NCBI GenBank assembly: GCA_021397845.1
Contig: CM038052.1
Location: forward strand, 42,926,949 to 42,990,948
Origin: Areca catechu
Taxonomy: Eukaryota; Streptophyta; Magnoliopsida; Arecales; Arecaceae
Length of the DNA stretch: 64,000 bases
Reading direction: 5' to 3'
The position numbers and the translations under genes are program-made. Below, one piece after another: positions 22,776-34,794 of this stretch. The number at the start of each line of letters is the position of its first letter. Within the stretch, counting starts at the first letter, position 1. The notes under the pieces are model-generated. The model did not search any database, was not told where the DNA came from, and worked only from the letters and a program-made list of their open reading frames with translations.

Positions 22776-23627
22776 AGTTGATAAACTATTTCCAAAAAAA
22801 GAGTATGTTGGTGAGGGACTTTCTCATATACAAGTCCTCAAGCTTTGTCCATAACACCATCGAAAAAGTCTTATTTAGTATATGGATCACCACCTTATCC
22901 ATCAAATATAAATGGATAGTTCTCACCACTTGCATCTGAAGTCATCTCCAAGTTATGTCCTTCATGGTAGCCGGTCTCTCCTTGCATATGAGATCATCAA
23001 TCAATCCTTGCTAGATCAACACATCTTTCATCCTTACTTACTAAAAAGAGAAATTGTTCTTTGAATCGATTGATATAAACTTTGATTGTACTTATTATTT
23101 TCTTTAATCTCGATCAACATAAATAATTTGGGGTTCTAGGCTCTATACCAGTTGTAGTGCCAACTTCACTGATAGCACTCTCTCAAAGAATTTCTCATGT
23201 AGAATATGAATTTTCGTTCCCAGGATCACCATTATTGATATTGTTGTCACAAAAAAAGAAAAGAAAAAATATAATATAATATAATATAATCAATTAGGCA
23301 TGTAAGGTTTTACTATGAGAAAAATAAATACTTATAAGATTAAAACTTTTCCTCTCAATCTTATATAATTTTTTCAACAAGAAATCTCAAATCCCTTTTA
23401 CAAGCTCTCAACTTTCAATTCTATAGATTTTCTACGGACCCCTCATCCACGAATTCTCGTCCCTCGTTTCTAGATCTTTGTTTCTATTTTTATAGTCTCT
23501 AGTATAAATAATATCTTACAATCCAACAATTTAAATTATGTTCAAAATAAAATTTTATAACCCTTTAAATATTCGCTTAACTCTAGAATACATTTCAATT
23601 ATCTAATTGAAATTGATCGCATAGGTT

Positions 23628-23653
23628 AAAAAAAAAAAAAAAAAAAAAAAAAA
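23628..23653. repeat. A-homopolymer, 26 bp
   Basis: An uninterrupted run of A, possibly a degraded poly(A) tail of a retrotransposed sequence, though no body can be identified. A second A-rich run with a few G lies at 24084-24117. Confidence 0.8.
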
Positions 23654-23814
23654 TTCGGACAGCACCTAAAGGACATGCTAGACCATCTATCGCACACGAT
23701 AAATATGTTTGCCTATCCAATCATGGCAGGATATGCCTAAGCAACAACGAAATTCCACTGGACTCCATTAATTGGTATTAAAAAGCCACTCCTTGCATTA
23801 AATGACCAAATTAA

Positions 23815-23950
23815 ATGCTTCCTGTGGGCTGCCTTTTCTCCATGGACCACAAACAATGCATTAAATGAACCACCATGTTCCGTGACCGAGGAGAGAGAAT
23901 GTGTGCCGGGGAGAAACAAACAGGGCATGCGTCAAAACATCACCCCAGCA
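23815..23950. repeat. Diverged dispersed repeat, copy 2
   Basis: Partner of 21384-21600; see that entry. Confidence 0.45.
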
Positions 23951-24299
23951 TAATAAATTCCGCTACTGATTAGATTTTTTTAATTAATATTTTAAAAATA
24001 TTTTTAAAATTTATTTTGTATGTTTATTTTAAAATATTTATATTTTAATTTTTTGATTATATTTCTAGAGTGCTCCATTGTATTAAAAAAAAAAAAAAAA
24101 AGAAAAAGAAAAAAAAGCTTGCTTGCAAGCTAGACGATGGCCAAGCAGCTTCCACGACCTATATATGGATTTCACGGAGGAAGGGGAAGTTCAAATTGGA
24201 TACTAGAAAAGCACGAGACCAATTATTAATGGCATTACTATTGCACGTATGGCACGAGCGAAACAGAAGAATACCCTAAAGAAGAAATGCCGTGCCTGC

Positions 24300-26270
24300 T
24301 CTGTTCTTACCAAGACTTTGTACACGTTTCACCTATGGGAACATCTTGGCTCACATAAGGTCAAGGAAAGCAACCGGAAAATGTGGAACTGCTTAAGATC
24401 ATTACTGCCGAGTGCCGGCTAACCAACCTTCGACCCTGCTTAAGACCTTCACATAAGGTCTGTGAAGGGTCATGACTACTGTTTCAGATTTTCATCTCCT
24501 TTTCTTCCCTTCATCTTTGTACATAATTCTACTTCTTTCCTTGTGCATTCTTCTTTTTCTTGTATCATATCTTCCTGATTAATAAATTGGAGGAAGAACC
24601 TTTCTTCTCCCTGATTCCATCCAAAGAAAAAGCAGCTTATAATGACCATCAAACAAACGACGGCCACTGACAATGGGAAAGAATAGACTATAAAAGAAGA
24701 TAGCAACAGATAATCTGGCTAAACTTTTACTTTCATGGACTGGGTTACCGACGGAAACAAACAGCACAGCAGTTGGCAAGTTGATTGCGATTCTTCAAGT
24801 CTATTATCGCACACCAGTTGTATTGCCAGGAAAGATTGGGTGCAAGAAGTTGCAATAACATGGCCTAGAGAACAAAGATCGGTCGTATCAAGCCATAGAG
24901 CATAAAATATACACTCCCTGATTAGTTCGGTGCGGTTCAAGCAGATTTTCAAAGTCTGACCATATCAGAAGATGCATGATTTTATTTAACCTGAACAAGA
25001 TACCAGAACCCAAGCTAAAAACCTAATGCCATGATTCCATCTGCAAATAATTAGCAGAATGATTCGTCACAAAGAAAAGGATAACTAAACTCCTTCCCCT
25101 GAGTAGTATTACATGCATGCATTGCGAGAAACCATGTTGATTTGATGTGAACCAGGACTGAAGAACAATTTTCCATTAAATACAGATCAATCTAATTTGC
25201 AAGAAGACAACTCATGCATTTACGAATTATAGAAAAAAAAAAAAAAAAGTTCTGCAATTATATTGTTGTATACTGTCACTTCTTTAAGCAGTCATGATGA
25301 CCTTTAAGAGAGAGATTAAATACAACATGCACCTTGCACCTGCACCCACGTGAAACCAATATGACACATTCTAGCTGTCTTTGGACCAACAGCGACCACA
25401 TTCTTTCCATTGTTGGGACAATGTTCAGAACAAAATTTACATTACAAAATCAAGGTTTTAAGTTAGACTCATAGTGAAAAACCACCAGCTTCTGCAGTCA
25501 CCACAGTGGAAGTTTCTGGTGACACTTGGTGCTCGGTTTACAAGATATACGGTGCAACACAGAAATTGAATTCAATATCATTCTGTTATAATGGCTGTTC
25601 AGTGACCTTAATAAAAAGTGATCAGATGTGTACAGGATGGTTTTATCTGAAAAATACATTGCAACTATACATAATTACATATAGAACTAGTCGTGCAGTG
25701 ATGCATCATGCTACCAGTGACAAACTGAGCTCATCCTATATCAAGGTGAAGACATCCAGAGCATGCTTGATATCTCTTGATTAATCAAAGTTCTATTTCC
25801 CCTTTTCATGGGTGGCAAAGCGATGGTTATCCATGGAAAAATTTAAAATATGAAGGGCATAATAATGAGACAAGATAACTGCCAACTTCCAAAATTAAAA
25901 GCAAAAAAGAGAATTATGAGGAAGGGAAGTCGATGGAAAAAAATACATATCGTAAGACAATAGAACATACCAGGATATGCAATAAGGTCTTACACTAACC
26001 TTGGGTTTCTAAGTTCCTGAGAAGAATCAAGATTCCTGAAAAAATCGCCAACCTTGCATCATCTAACTTTCAAAGAAAGTCATTCTCTCAAAAATACAAT
26101 ACATATTTAATCATACCACCTCCAGAGCTCAGACATTGTCTGAACATTGGAACAATACTAAGTTTCTCGTACTTTTATGAGTTAAGGTGTCACTTTATGC
26201 TGCAGGCCAATTAATCACTCACCATGCTAGTAGCTGATGATTACATAAATGCCATCGAATATAATATTTA
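24300..26270. other. AT-rich DNA without a recognised gene
   Basis: Short frames on both strands show no domain and no repeat landmarks. It could be 3' flank or intron of the possible minus-strand gene whose candidate exons start at about 26275. Confidence 0.3.
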
Positions 26271-29200
26271 ACCAACAAGGACCATTGTTCGCCAAACAAC
26301 GGCAGCATCTGTTCCATCAATTGCATCAGGTTATCCCTGTGGAAACGCCCGTTCACATAGAAAAGTTGGACTACATGCAAAAAATACTCTTTCCCTTCCA
26401 GGACAGTTTCCTATGATAAGTGGGATGCCTTTAGTTAATTAAGATATGAATTCTAATGTCTACTTTGAAAAAGACTAATCGGTTATCGCCACAATCACCT
26501 GCATCACATTTAACAAGCTCCAGCTCCTCAAGATTTGACATTCACAAAAATTAGTTACTTATTAATTCCCTGTGATGCAATAAATCAATTACGTTCATAA
26601 TGCAATGTCACCAAACATTTGGCCCCCAGATGATCCCACATACGAATATCATATAACCCAGGAAACCAAACCAGGATTATTTCTTCATAAACAGAGCGTT
26701 ACTATTAGGAACCACAAACACATTCTCAAAGGCTTCTACCACACTGTTCTTTTGTTAATTAAACAATTTGTATTCAGTGATCTTGGGTAAAAACACTAAG
26801 CTGAACCTCTGGGTTCCCAAAATAAATTGCAATCCAACAGTCATCTATGGCTCGAAGAGAAAGCCAGTTCATTTCTGCCAATGAGAAAGTATTTTCAAAT
26901 CAAGTGCTATGGAAAGAACTTTGATGCAATTGGCAGTTGACTTGTACCTGAGTGGACAGCATCTCTGTCTGCAAAGTTTAAAACTCATTTATTTGCAACA
27001 AGGATATGGTTAATTTAAAGAAACATACTAACTACTATTTTGAAACTCAGCTACAATTCCTAAAAAGTAGATATCCTTCATCTTTGCAAACCATTGTAAG
27101 CATCAGATCTAGGATTTATGTGCTCGAAAACAGGTTGCTCTTAGAATTAATGGAGGCAATTACAACTGAATATAACTGCATTAACAATCTCAAAGCATTA
27201 AACAACAAACATCACTACAATATCTTGTATTCATGTGCTTCTCCAAATGAATTCCTCTGATAGTACAACTCCAATAGCATTTACAATTGAAATTTTGCAG
27301 TAACAAGAATCCTAAACACTACATAACAGACTTGAACTGATGAACGGAATTAAGACCAGAGTGGATGTAAAACAGGTTGCAGGTGCAAGTAGATACCAAA
27401 ACTACTGGCCCAAGCTGGAGCAACCAATGTAGAAAGAACTATAGCTTTCATTAGTCAAAATTCTTCTGCTGCAGAGCAACATAGTTATTTCGTCTGCCAT
27501 ATTAAAATTTAGGACCTAATGGCATTCATACATGTACACCAGACAGATCTGGCTAATTTTGTGTTTAATATTATAAACATGGTCAAAACTCAAAGGTAAG
27601 TAAAAAAAAAAAAAAAGGAATCCTACTTACATTTATTGCAAAGTTCAATCAAGGGATATTGGTTTTTTCTGTTGCCCAAGGGTGGCTTAATAAAGTTTGC
27701 ACTAGTTAAGTCCTACAACTTATGGATTCAAATGTGATAGAACTGCGGGACATGGATTCTCGAGCTTATATAAGTGGTGTTACCAAAAAAGTTAATCCTC
27801 ACTTACAATGTTAAAATGTTTTTTCTCTCAGCTTTTCTTGTGGCTTCACGTACCTTATCCTCCAAGAAGAAGGCAATTAATCTTCTTGTGCTCCCTATGC
27901 TTTTGCTACATTATCTGGAACAGAAACACATTTTACTCAATTTTTTTGATTAAAACAGGTCCTTGGGAGGTGCTAAAAGAAGTTAGTAAATGATGCCTCA
28001 GTCAAAGTGCTTTCATTCACTGGGTAGAATAATTAACTTAAAAAGGCATGTCCATGCCAGAAAAAGGCTCTTTGATCCCGAGCAGGTGTCAATTAGCAGG
28101 CAGCTATGATATGGAGATCAATATATTATCTATTATCTAAGGTCGTTGTGGATAAAATGCAATACCACCCCATCAGGGAAGACCACATTAACTTCCTCAT
28201 CCAGCATCATGAATTTCAAGGTGAAGAAAGCAAAGAAGGTGGAGTGCATACTACAAGGTGTTCTGTCTTGGTTACAGTGACCCCATGCATTTTATTGAAC
28301 TACTTACTGGTAGGTATTGTTCCAGAAAACTGCATTCGTTATTAGGGAACCTATACTATTACGGCTTGGATAGAAAGTAGTCTCTCTCTTTTTTTCTGTT
28401 TCATCAGCTTTATGCAATAACTTGTTTATTACAGAGCTGCTACAAATTACAATTTTTCTACTTTGCACACCATTCAACATAATGCCAAAAATGCAATATG
28501 CCTAGACAATAAGCAAGTTTCCACCGACCATTCAAAGGCACAACTACAATAACCTGATTTTAGAGAATCAGCTGTAGTAAGTGATGGTTGATCCTGGTAG
28601 GGACAGCATAAGGCAAACAGAAAGGCCCTTTTAGGGTGCATTCTCAACCCACTATTAGCAAAACCCAACAATATTGATCTTGACAACCCAATCACCAACA
28701 AGGACCAACAAATACAATGTGTATTCTTACAAACGAATAAGAATTATTGATGTGCTTCACATGGGGTTTTTTCTGACCAACAAACCATATGCTGAGTGGC
28801 TTGCTTGGCCACCAACCTTTAAAGAGTGGATGGTAGCAAAGTATATCATAAAAGGTAGAAAACAAAGATCTCGTAGATGATAAAGAGAAAAAGTGCTACA
28901 ATGATGAAGCGGACTCCTTGTCAAGAGAAACTATAACACACCACAAAGCAAGTGGAAAATCTAAAACATGAAAACTATAGACCAAGTATACAATCAGCCA
29001 ACAGATATGGGATTTGATTACAGATTGACTCACTGAGGCAACAACAGAAACTTGTCACCAGACCATTATGCGAATGCTCTGACATATTGAAAAGATGCAA
29101 TGAGAGAGTGGTATGCAATACAATGGGCAGTGATGCATAGCACATTTGAATGGTGGATGGAAAGATAATACAGTGCCCACACATGAAGTATATTATTTTT

Positions 29201-29379
29201 TTCTTTAAGGATAAGAGAAAATAATCCCTGCCCTAATGTGAGGGGTAGCCACTAATAACCCCCACCTCCAAAATAGAGGTGTTACCATTGTCAATTTTGG
29301 TAAATTACTGTAAGTTTAAGAAAACATAAATATCAGAACTACAGGAAACATAAGAAGTTATCAACGATTTTTATGCGTA

Positions 29380-29770
29380 GCCGTATCTTCACACCATGTT
29401 CTAAGCATTACATTGGAGGGTAATGCATAACCGTATCTTTACACATTGGTTGCCATACCTCCCTATGTGGGGTGTACCATTCCATACCATACTAGATAGG
29501 AACCAATATGAAACTCAAGTTCGGATCAATAAAGGCCCTGTATCTCTATACTGAGATGTACCGCCCCGTGCCACCCTGTACAGAGGCATGTACCGACCCA
29601 TACCAAGAGAAAAATGATTGGATAGATGTTTCAGTAGCGTGGGCATAACATATTGTACCAACCATACCATACTGAACCAATAATGTATTGATACAATATC
29701 CGATACCAAGATTGTGGACCTTGCTGCAGACAATGCCTCTATTAATGGGATTTGTTTTCTATACATCATT
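29380..29770. repeat. TACC-rich dispersed repeat
   Basis: The segment is dense in TACCG, CCATACC and GTACCG words (29450-29760), and a related patch occurs at 49700-49800. It also contains a short near-duplicate pair (GTAGCCGTATCTTCACAC at 29378 and its variant at 29427). It looks like a dispersed plant repeat; no ends were found. Confidence 0.4.
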
Positions 29771-30323
29771 CATTTCAAATTTATCCAACAATCACACAAA
29801 TAAGTCACTTCTAAGATAGCTAATCATCTTTCCTGCATCAGCAAATGAAGAAACGAAAGTCAAAAAGCAAATTAAGGCAGCAGATTCTCTAAGCATAAGA
29901 GCACTTCAGCTAGTTATCACAAGCAATAAGGTTTACAAAATCAAGTATCTAAAGGTCTTATGCATGAAAATATCCAAACAAGTTTATCATCAGCTAGGCT
30001 TGTAAGCAAGCTACATCTTTGTGAAAATGCTCTCTTGAAACAGTGTCCTTATATTCTTTAAGTATGGGACAAGATGGTAGCATGGTTTTATTTTGAGCAT
30101 GATAATGATATTATCTTAATCAAGGGGAGATAATTGAAACAACATTGCATAGCCTGTAAGTAGCTGCCACATTTATTAGGTAAGTGAAATTGAATCTCTA
30201 GAAATATGATATGTGACAAAGTCAAACTTATCCATGTTGTCGTTTGGTATTTTCCTGAGATAAAACTAGGTACAAGTAGTTGCTGACAAGTTTCCAAAAA
30301 TGACAACATTATATCAAACATTG

Positions 30324-30328
30324 CTAAT
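30324..30328. repeat. Target site duplication of element F, left copy (CTAAT)
   Basis: CTAAT precedes the 5' LTR and is repeated at 42311-42315 after the 3' LTR. Confidence 0.88.
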
Positions 30329-30524
30329 TATTGGGATATGTTGGTCCAAGTACGAGCCAGCCACCGGTTCAACCGGTCGGAGATATTTCTTCCAAACCGT
30401 AAACTTCAAACCAAGGTATTCGAAAAAAACCAGGCAACCAACGGGCAAGCCAAAATTCTTGATAGGCTTACGACCCCCAAAGACAAGATCCTCAGCCTGG
30501 ACTGAGGAATGACCTCCACTGACT

Positions 30525-30650
30525 CCCGAAGACACGGTCTTCGATTTATGTCGAAGACATAGTCTTCGGCCTACATCAAAGATCAAGTCCTCGACCTATG
30601 CCGAAGACATGACCTCCGATCTGTCTCGAAAGGGTCCGAGGACGAAGACA
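30525..30650. promoter_or_regulatory. U3 palindrome cluster of element F
   Basis: CGAAGACATAGTCTTCG at 30552-30568 is a perfect 7-bp inverted repeat around ATA. Four further half or diverged copies surround it. The cluster is conserved in the 3' LTR around 41670-41760. It lies about 270-390 bp upstream of the TATA box. Confidence 0.65.
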
Positions 30651-30915
30651 TTCCCTGATTCAATTACGAAAATCTCCCTAAAAGGGAAGTCTGAAGGCAG
30701 ATCCTCGATCTGTCTCAAATCTCTACGAACACGACAAACAACAGTTATCATCGACCATCCCCGAAACGCAATCATGGCGCGTAACTCCAGCGGCAACGCC
30801 TCCAGTCTGGCCGCCAAAACCGTTTAATAACTACCCACGATTCCAAATTATGGGAAAGGAATTAACTCCCCCATCGTAACTGCTGGAGGAAGAACGAAAC
30901 CGTAGGCTGGACAAC

Positions 30916-30932
30916 TCCTTATAAATAACGGT
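30916..30932 (+). promoter_or_regulatory. TATA box of the element F LTR
   Basis: CCTTATAAATAACGG; the same words occur in the 3' LTR at about 42058. It sets the U3/R border near 30950. Confidence 0.65.
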
Positions 30933-31174
30933 AAGAGGGAATGCTTCAGGTAAGGCACAAGATATTCCTAAAAATCTCGGAGTCTTTCCCTTCTCCATCT
31001 GATCCTTCTCAGAATCTTTCCCATTCTATGACTGGAGCCCGTCTCTGATTTAGGCATTGGAGTATCCCTCGCCGGAGCAATTCCGGCCAGAAATTTGTTT
31101 TGCAGGTGAACCAGGGAGCGGGCCTGCAATCCAGTAGCTCTGCCCGGTCGGAAAAGGAACTCTATACCAACATA

Positions 31175-31190
31175 TTGGCGCGCCAGGAAG
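31175..31190 (+). other. Primer binding site candidate of element F
   Basis: TTGGCGCGCCAGGAAG begins two bases after the 5' LTR. Starting with TGG fits a site complementary to a tRNA CCA end. I cannot name the tRNA with certainty. Confidence 0.6.
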
Positions 31191-31255
31191 GGGATTATTA
31201 AGCTCCCCTCCTTGACAAAAGGGAAGTAAGAAATTCTCGATGGCAAGAGGGAAGA

Positions 31256-32640
31256 TTGAGGTTGCCTCAACGAGTCGAAGTCGTGCTCCATCCCGGGGGT
31301 GCACCCCCGGTAGAGAACGACATTCCACCTCCTACAAATGTCGTGGGACAGCAGCAGTTCGAAGCCCTCCTGAACCAGGTCACTAACCTCACGGCTATGA
31401 TTCAAGACTTCCAAAACAGAGCTTTCCAAGTGGGGCATCTGCCGGCCATCTCCAGACATAGCTCTCGATCTCGGAGGAAGAGAGCCCCTCGAGAGGGGTC
31501 CACACATCTCTCCCCCCGTCCTCGGCCCTCTCATGAAGGCCGAAGTTCAAGAATGCTTAGGCCCACTGATTCCCCGCAGAGAGGGAAAAGACCTAGGCAA
31601 ACTTCCTCACCCTCTACTGAAAACTATACTCCCGTAGAGAAAGCGCCAAAGCAGGCTCTCCCTGATTACGATGGAAAATTCAAGGCCATCGAATCGGAGA
31701 TGGCGAGAATGCGGGAGCAGAAAGATCACCATGATTTGCTGATGTGTGATCTGTGCCCGCCCTACACCGACCGTGTCATAGCCGAAGTCATCTCTCGGCA
31801 CTTCAAGGTTCCCCAGATGGAACCCTACGACGGCACCTCCGATCCTTTCGACCATCTGGGCAGTTTTAAGGCCCATATGATGATCCAGGGAGCTTTGGAT
31901 GCAATGTACTGCCTCTCGTTCCCGACCACCTTAAAGAAAGCTGCTCGGATGTGGTACTCGAGCATACGCCCAGGTACCATCAATTCCTTCTCCGATTTAG
32001 AAAAATTATTTGTCTTGCATTTCAGGACTTGTCGCAAGACCCCCCGAAATACGGATATACTATTCCTCTACCAGAATGAAGGAGAAAGTCTGCGATATTA
32101 CATCTCCAGATTTAATGCGGCCACACTCGAGATCCCCGATCTCAACGAGCACGTGGCCATGTCTGCATGGAAGAAGGGACTTCGTACATACAGGCTCACC
32201 TTTTTCCTGGATAAGAAGTTCCCCAAAAGCTACGCTGAGTTCTTGTCGAAGGCTTAGAAATATGCCTATGCTGAAGAGCAGACGGCGAATCGATGATTGA
32301 TCGAAGGGAAGCCCCCTTCAAAGAAGAAAAATAACAGGGGACAAGACCCCCCCAACAACAACAAGTATGCTGACTGCCGAAGGAGTCAACAACAAGTATG
32401 CTGACTGCCGAAGGAGTCCTCCCCGGCCCAGAACATCAGGCGGGAGTTCGACTCCTATACCCCCCTCAACCTCCCCCGTGAAAAGATTCTCTTGGAGATA
32501 GAAAAAGAAAACTATCATCAGCGGCCACATCCCATTAACGCATCCTCTTCCACAAGGAACAGGAATAAATACTACCGATTCCACCGGGACCACGGCCATA
32601 ATACCGAAGAATGCATCCAACTGAGAGATGCAATAGAGGA
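31256..32640 (+). pseudogene. Element F gag
   Basis: An open frame from 31256 to 32257 (333 codons) holds a basic, Pro/Arg-rich N-terminal part and then the Retrotrans_gag domain (about residues 215-320; marks AARMWYSSIRPGTINSF, DLEKLFVLHF, SLRYYISRF). A TAG at 32255 stops it where the family continues with K-Y-x-x-A-E-E. A 31-bp tandem duplication (32357-32418) then shifts the frame. The C-terminal zinc-finger-like block RFHRDHGHNTEECIQL follows at about 32575-32625, with its first Cys changed to Tyr. An earlier ATG at 31241 is in another frame. Confidence 0.9.
32357..32418. repeat. 31-bp tandem duplication inside gag
   Basis: Positions 32357-32387 and 32388-32418 are identical. As 31 is not a multiple of three, the duplication shifts the frame. 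Confidence 0.9.
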
Positions 32641-32657
32641 TCTCATCAAGAGGGTAT

Positions 32658-33292
32658 TTGGGGCGGTACGTTGGTTGCCAAGGACTTCGGTCAGAAGCTA
32701 CTGTTCCCCAATCGACTCCTGAAGAGATTGAACTGCCTAATCAAAGGCCCACCAATGGAGGTGTGGGGATGCTACATCGACCTGTCAACTGGAGAAGAGA
32801 CGAAGATGATGTCCCGAAGAGACTCAAGGACAACAATGCTATTCTCTTCTCCGATGACGACCTTGCGGGAGTTCGGCTCCCGCACGACAACCCTATTGTA
32901 ATCTCGGTCGTTGTGGCCAATTACGATGTACAACGAATCTTAGTTGATAATGGAAGTTCGACCGATGTCTTGATCTACAATGCATTCTCTCGGATATGTT
33001 TGCCTAGAAACAAACTGCGAAGGTCCCCTATACCACTCACCGGCTTTGGAGGTAATCAGGTTGATACCGAGGGAGAAATAGTACTGCTGTAACCCTCGGT
33101 ATCGAACCTCGACAAAAAACACTGCCGATCAATTTCACGGTAGTCCGAACCCCTTCGGCCTACAACATTATTCTGGGACAGCCTGCCTTGAACAAATTCC
33201 GGACCGTAGTGTCATCCTACTACCTCCTGGTACGCTTTCCCACCAGAAATGGTGTCGGAGAAGAAGAGACCAGAGAACGGCGTGACAATGCC
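32658..33292 (+). pseudogene. Element F protease region
   Basis: The aspartic protease block is ILVDNGSSTDVLIYNAF at about residues 93-109 of the 32658-33092 frame; the active triad is D-N-G where most Tat proteases have D-T/N-G, so it is plausible. The frame ends at 33090-33092. The next block (INFTVVRTPSAYNIILGQPA) is in another frame, which shows a shift near 33088, and it ends in a TGA at 33291. Confidence 0.85.
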
Positions 33293-33294
33293 TG

Positions 33295-34130
33295 ATGATC
33301 CAGGACAAACACTCTAATGATCCTACAACTTGGGATCAGCTAGATCCGAGGGATTCGATTATAGATTTTGGTGAACCTATGGAGAGAACTATCTCGGTAC
33401 CCTTAACTAAAGAGGACCCCACCAACGTCGTGCAGATTGGAAGTATGCTTGACGAAAAAAATAGAACGGAGATGATCTGCTTCCTCAGGGATAATGCTGA
33501 TGTCTTCGCCTGGTCGGCTTCGGACATGCCAGGGATTCCCGCCAAAGTGATCACTCATCGGCTGGAAGTTGCTCCTGGGTATAAGCCAGTCCGACAAAAG
33601 AAGAGAAGCTTTGCCCCCGAAAAACAAAAAGCAATAGATGAAGAGGTGAGCAAGCTCCTCAAGGCAGGGTTCATCCGGAAGGCCCACTATCCCGAGTGGT
33701 TGGCCAATGTGGTAATGATAAAGAAAGCTAATGGCAAGTGGAGGATCTGCATCGACTACACAAATCTCAATAAGGCTTGCCCAAAGGACAGCTTTCCTCT
33801 CTCAAAGATTGACCAACTGGTCGACGCCACTACCGGCCACCAACTGCTAAGTTTAATGGACGCTTTCTCTGGCTACAATCAGATCCGAATGAATCCCCGG
33901 GATGAGGAGAAAACGGCCTTCGTCAACAATAAAGATCTTTATTGCTACAAGATAATGCCATTTGGGCTCAAGAACGCTGGAGCGACATTTCAGAGATTGA
34001 TCATAAGGTGTTCAAGGAGCAATTGGGGAGAAACCTGAAGGCATATGTCGACGACATGATCGTCAAAAGCCTCCTTAAAAAGATCACATCCAGGACTTAG
34101 GGAATCATTCAGTGCCCTGCGACGTCATCG
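33295..34130 (+). pseudogene. Element F reverse transcriptase
   Basis: A 247-codon frame reads the gypsy RT from FAWSASDMPGIP through VRQKKRSFAPEKQKAI, GKWRICIDYTNLNKACPKD, LMDAFSGYNQI and IMPFGLKNAGATFQRL. A shift near 34005 then moves the frame, and the catalytic AYVDDMIVKS is read in the next frame at about 34040-34070. The key Asp residues are present although the frame is broken. Confidence 0.93.
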
Positions 34131-34131
34131 A

Positions 34132-34785
34132 ATGAAGTTAAACCCGACGAAGTGCGCCTTTGGGATTACTTCGGGCAAGTTTCTGGGTTTCCTCGTTACC
34201 AAGCGAGGAATTGAAGCAAACCCTGAGAAAATTCAGGCCCTCAAAGATATGAGGCATCCATCCTGCAAGAAGAAAGTCCAACAGTTAAAGGGAAGGATCG
34301 CCTCCTTAAGCAGGTTCATCTCTCGTTCAGCTGAGAAATGTCTTCCATTTTTCAAGATACTTCGGCAGTCTCGGGACTTCGAATGGACCGAAGACTGCCG
34401 TACTGCCTTTGAAGAGTTGAAGAAGTACTTAGAGACCCTGCCTTTAATTTTCAAACCTCGAGAGGGGGAGGTGCTCTACTTATACCTTTCCACCTCGGAC
34501 GAAGTAGTCAGTTCAGTCCTCGTCCGAAAAGAAGAAGACGGCTCTCACAAGCTGATCTACTACATCAGCAAAGTTCTGCATGATGCTGAAACAATATATT
34601 CGAAAATGCAAAAGCTGATATACTCTCTGATAATTGCGGCAAAACGACTACGGCCTTACTTCCATGCCCACGCCATTGTGGTGCTGACCGATCAGCCCCT
34701 CAAAGTCGTTCTCCGATGCCCTGATACCTCAGGAATGATAGCCAAGTGGGCTGTGAAATTAAGCGAGTTCGACATTAGCTTCTAG
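34132..34785 (+). pseudogene. Element F RNase H (retroviral-type)
   Basis: 217 codons start with NPTKCAFGITSGKFLGFLV, the thumb and connection typical of gypsy elements, and then run into RNase H (LYLYLSTSDEVVSSVLVRKE, KLIYYISKVLHDAETIYS, VVLTDQPLKVVLR). A TAG ends the frame at the point where the family continues Y-x-P-R-x-A-I-K, so it is a substitution stop. Confidence 0.9.
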
Positions 34786-34794
34786 TCCCGATCG

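Larger units (their letters stand above)
21600..23160 (-). mobile_element. Element E: 5' fragment of another copia element
   Basis: On the minus strand a poor match to the tRNA-iMet primer site lies near 23140-23152 (one base missing), then gag at 22551-22775, then a protease/gag-pre-integrase linker at 21900-22210. Nothing of integrase or RT follows before 21600. The sequence is not close to elements A, B or D, so it is a separate, old family. Confidence 0.65.
26275..30328 (-). other. Possible exons of an unidentified host gene (3' part)
   Basis: Several short minus-strand segments have open, non-repetitive frames bounded by splice-like AG and GT. Examples: 30274-30328 (reads SLETC-type helix, see findings), 29798-29832, 29034-29078 (donor GTGAGT), 28554-28593, 26948-26968 (21 bp, acceptor TTTGCAG, donor GTACAAG) and about 26278-26336 (residues QLMEQMLPLFGEQ). 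None matches a family I can name. Some may be chance. Continues at 42316-43544 beyond element F. Confidence 0.25.
30329..31172 (+). repeat. Element F 5' LTR
   Basis: 844 bp ending ACCAACA. Its first two bases are TA, where the 3' LTR has TG. It carries a cluster of GAAGAC/GTCTTC palindromes at about 30525-30650, a TATA box at about 30920 (CTTATAAATAAC) and a C/T-rich R-U5. Confidence 0.92.

Noticed and set aside
24070..24279. Frame starting with a poly-lysine stretch
   Set aside because: The lysines come from an A-rich run; no domain follows.
27006..27260. 84-codon plus-strand frame
   Set aside because: AT-rich chance frame without domain, repeat or splice support.
30968..31534. 188-codon minus-strand frame
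   Set aside because: It is antisense to the LTR end, primer site and gag start of element F, and has no known domain.
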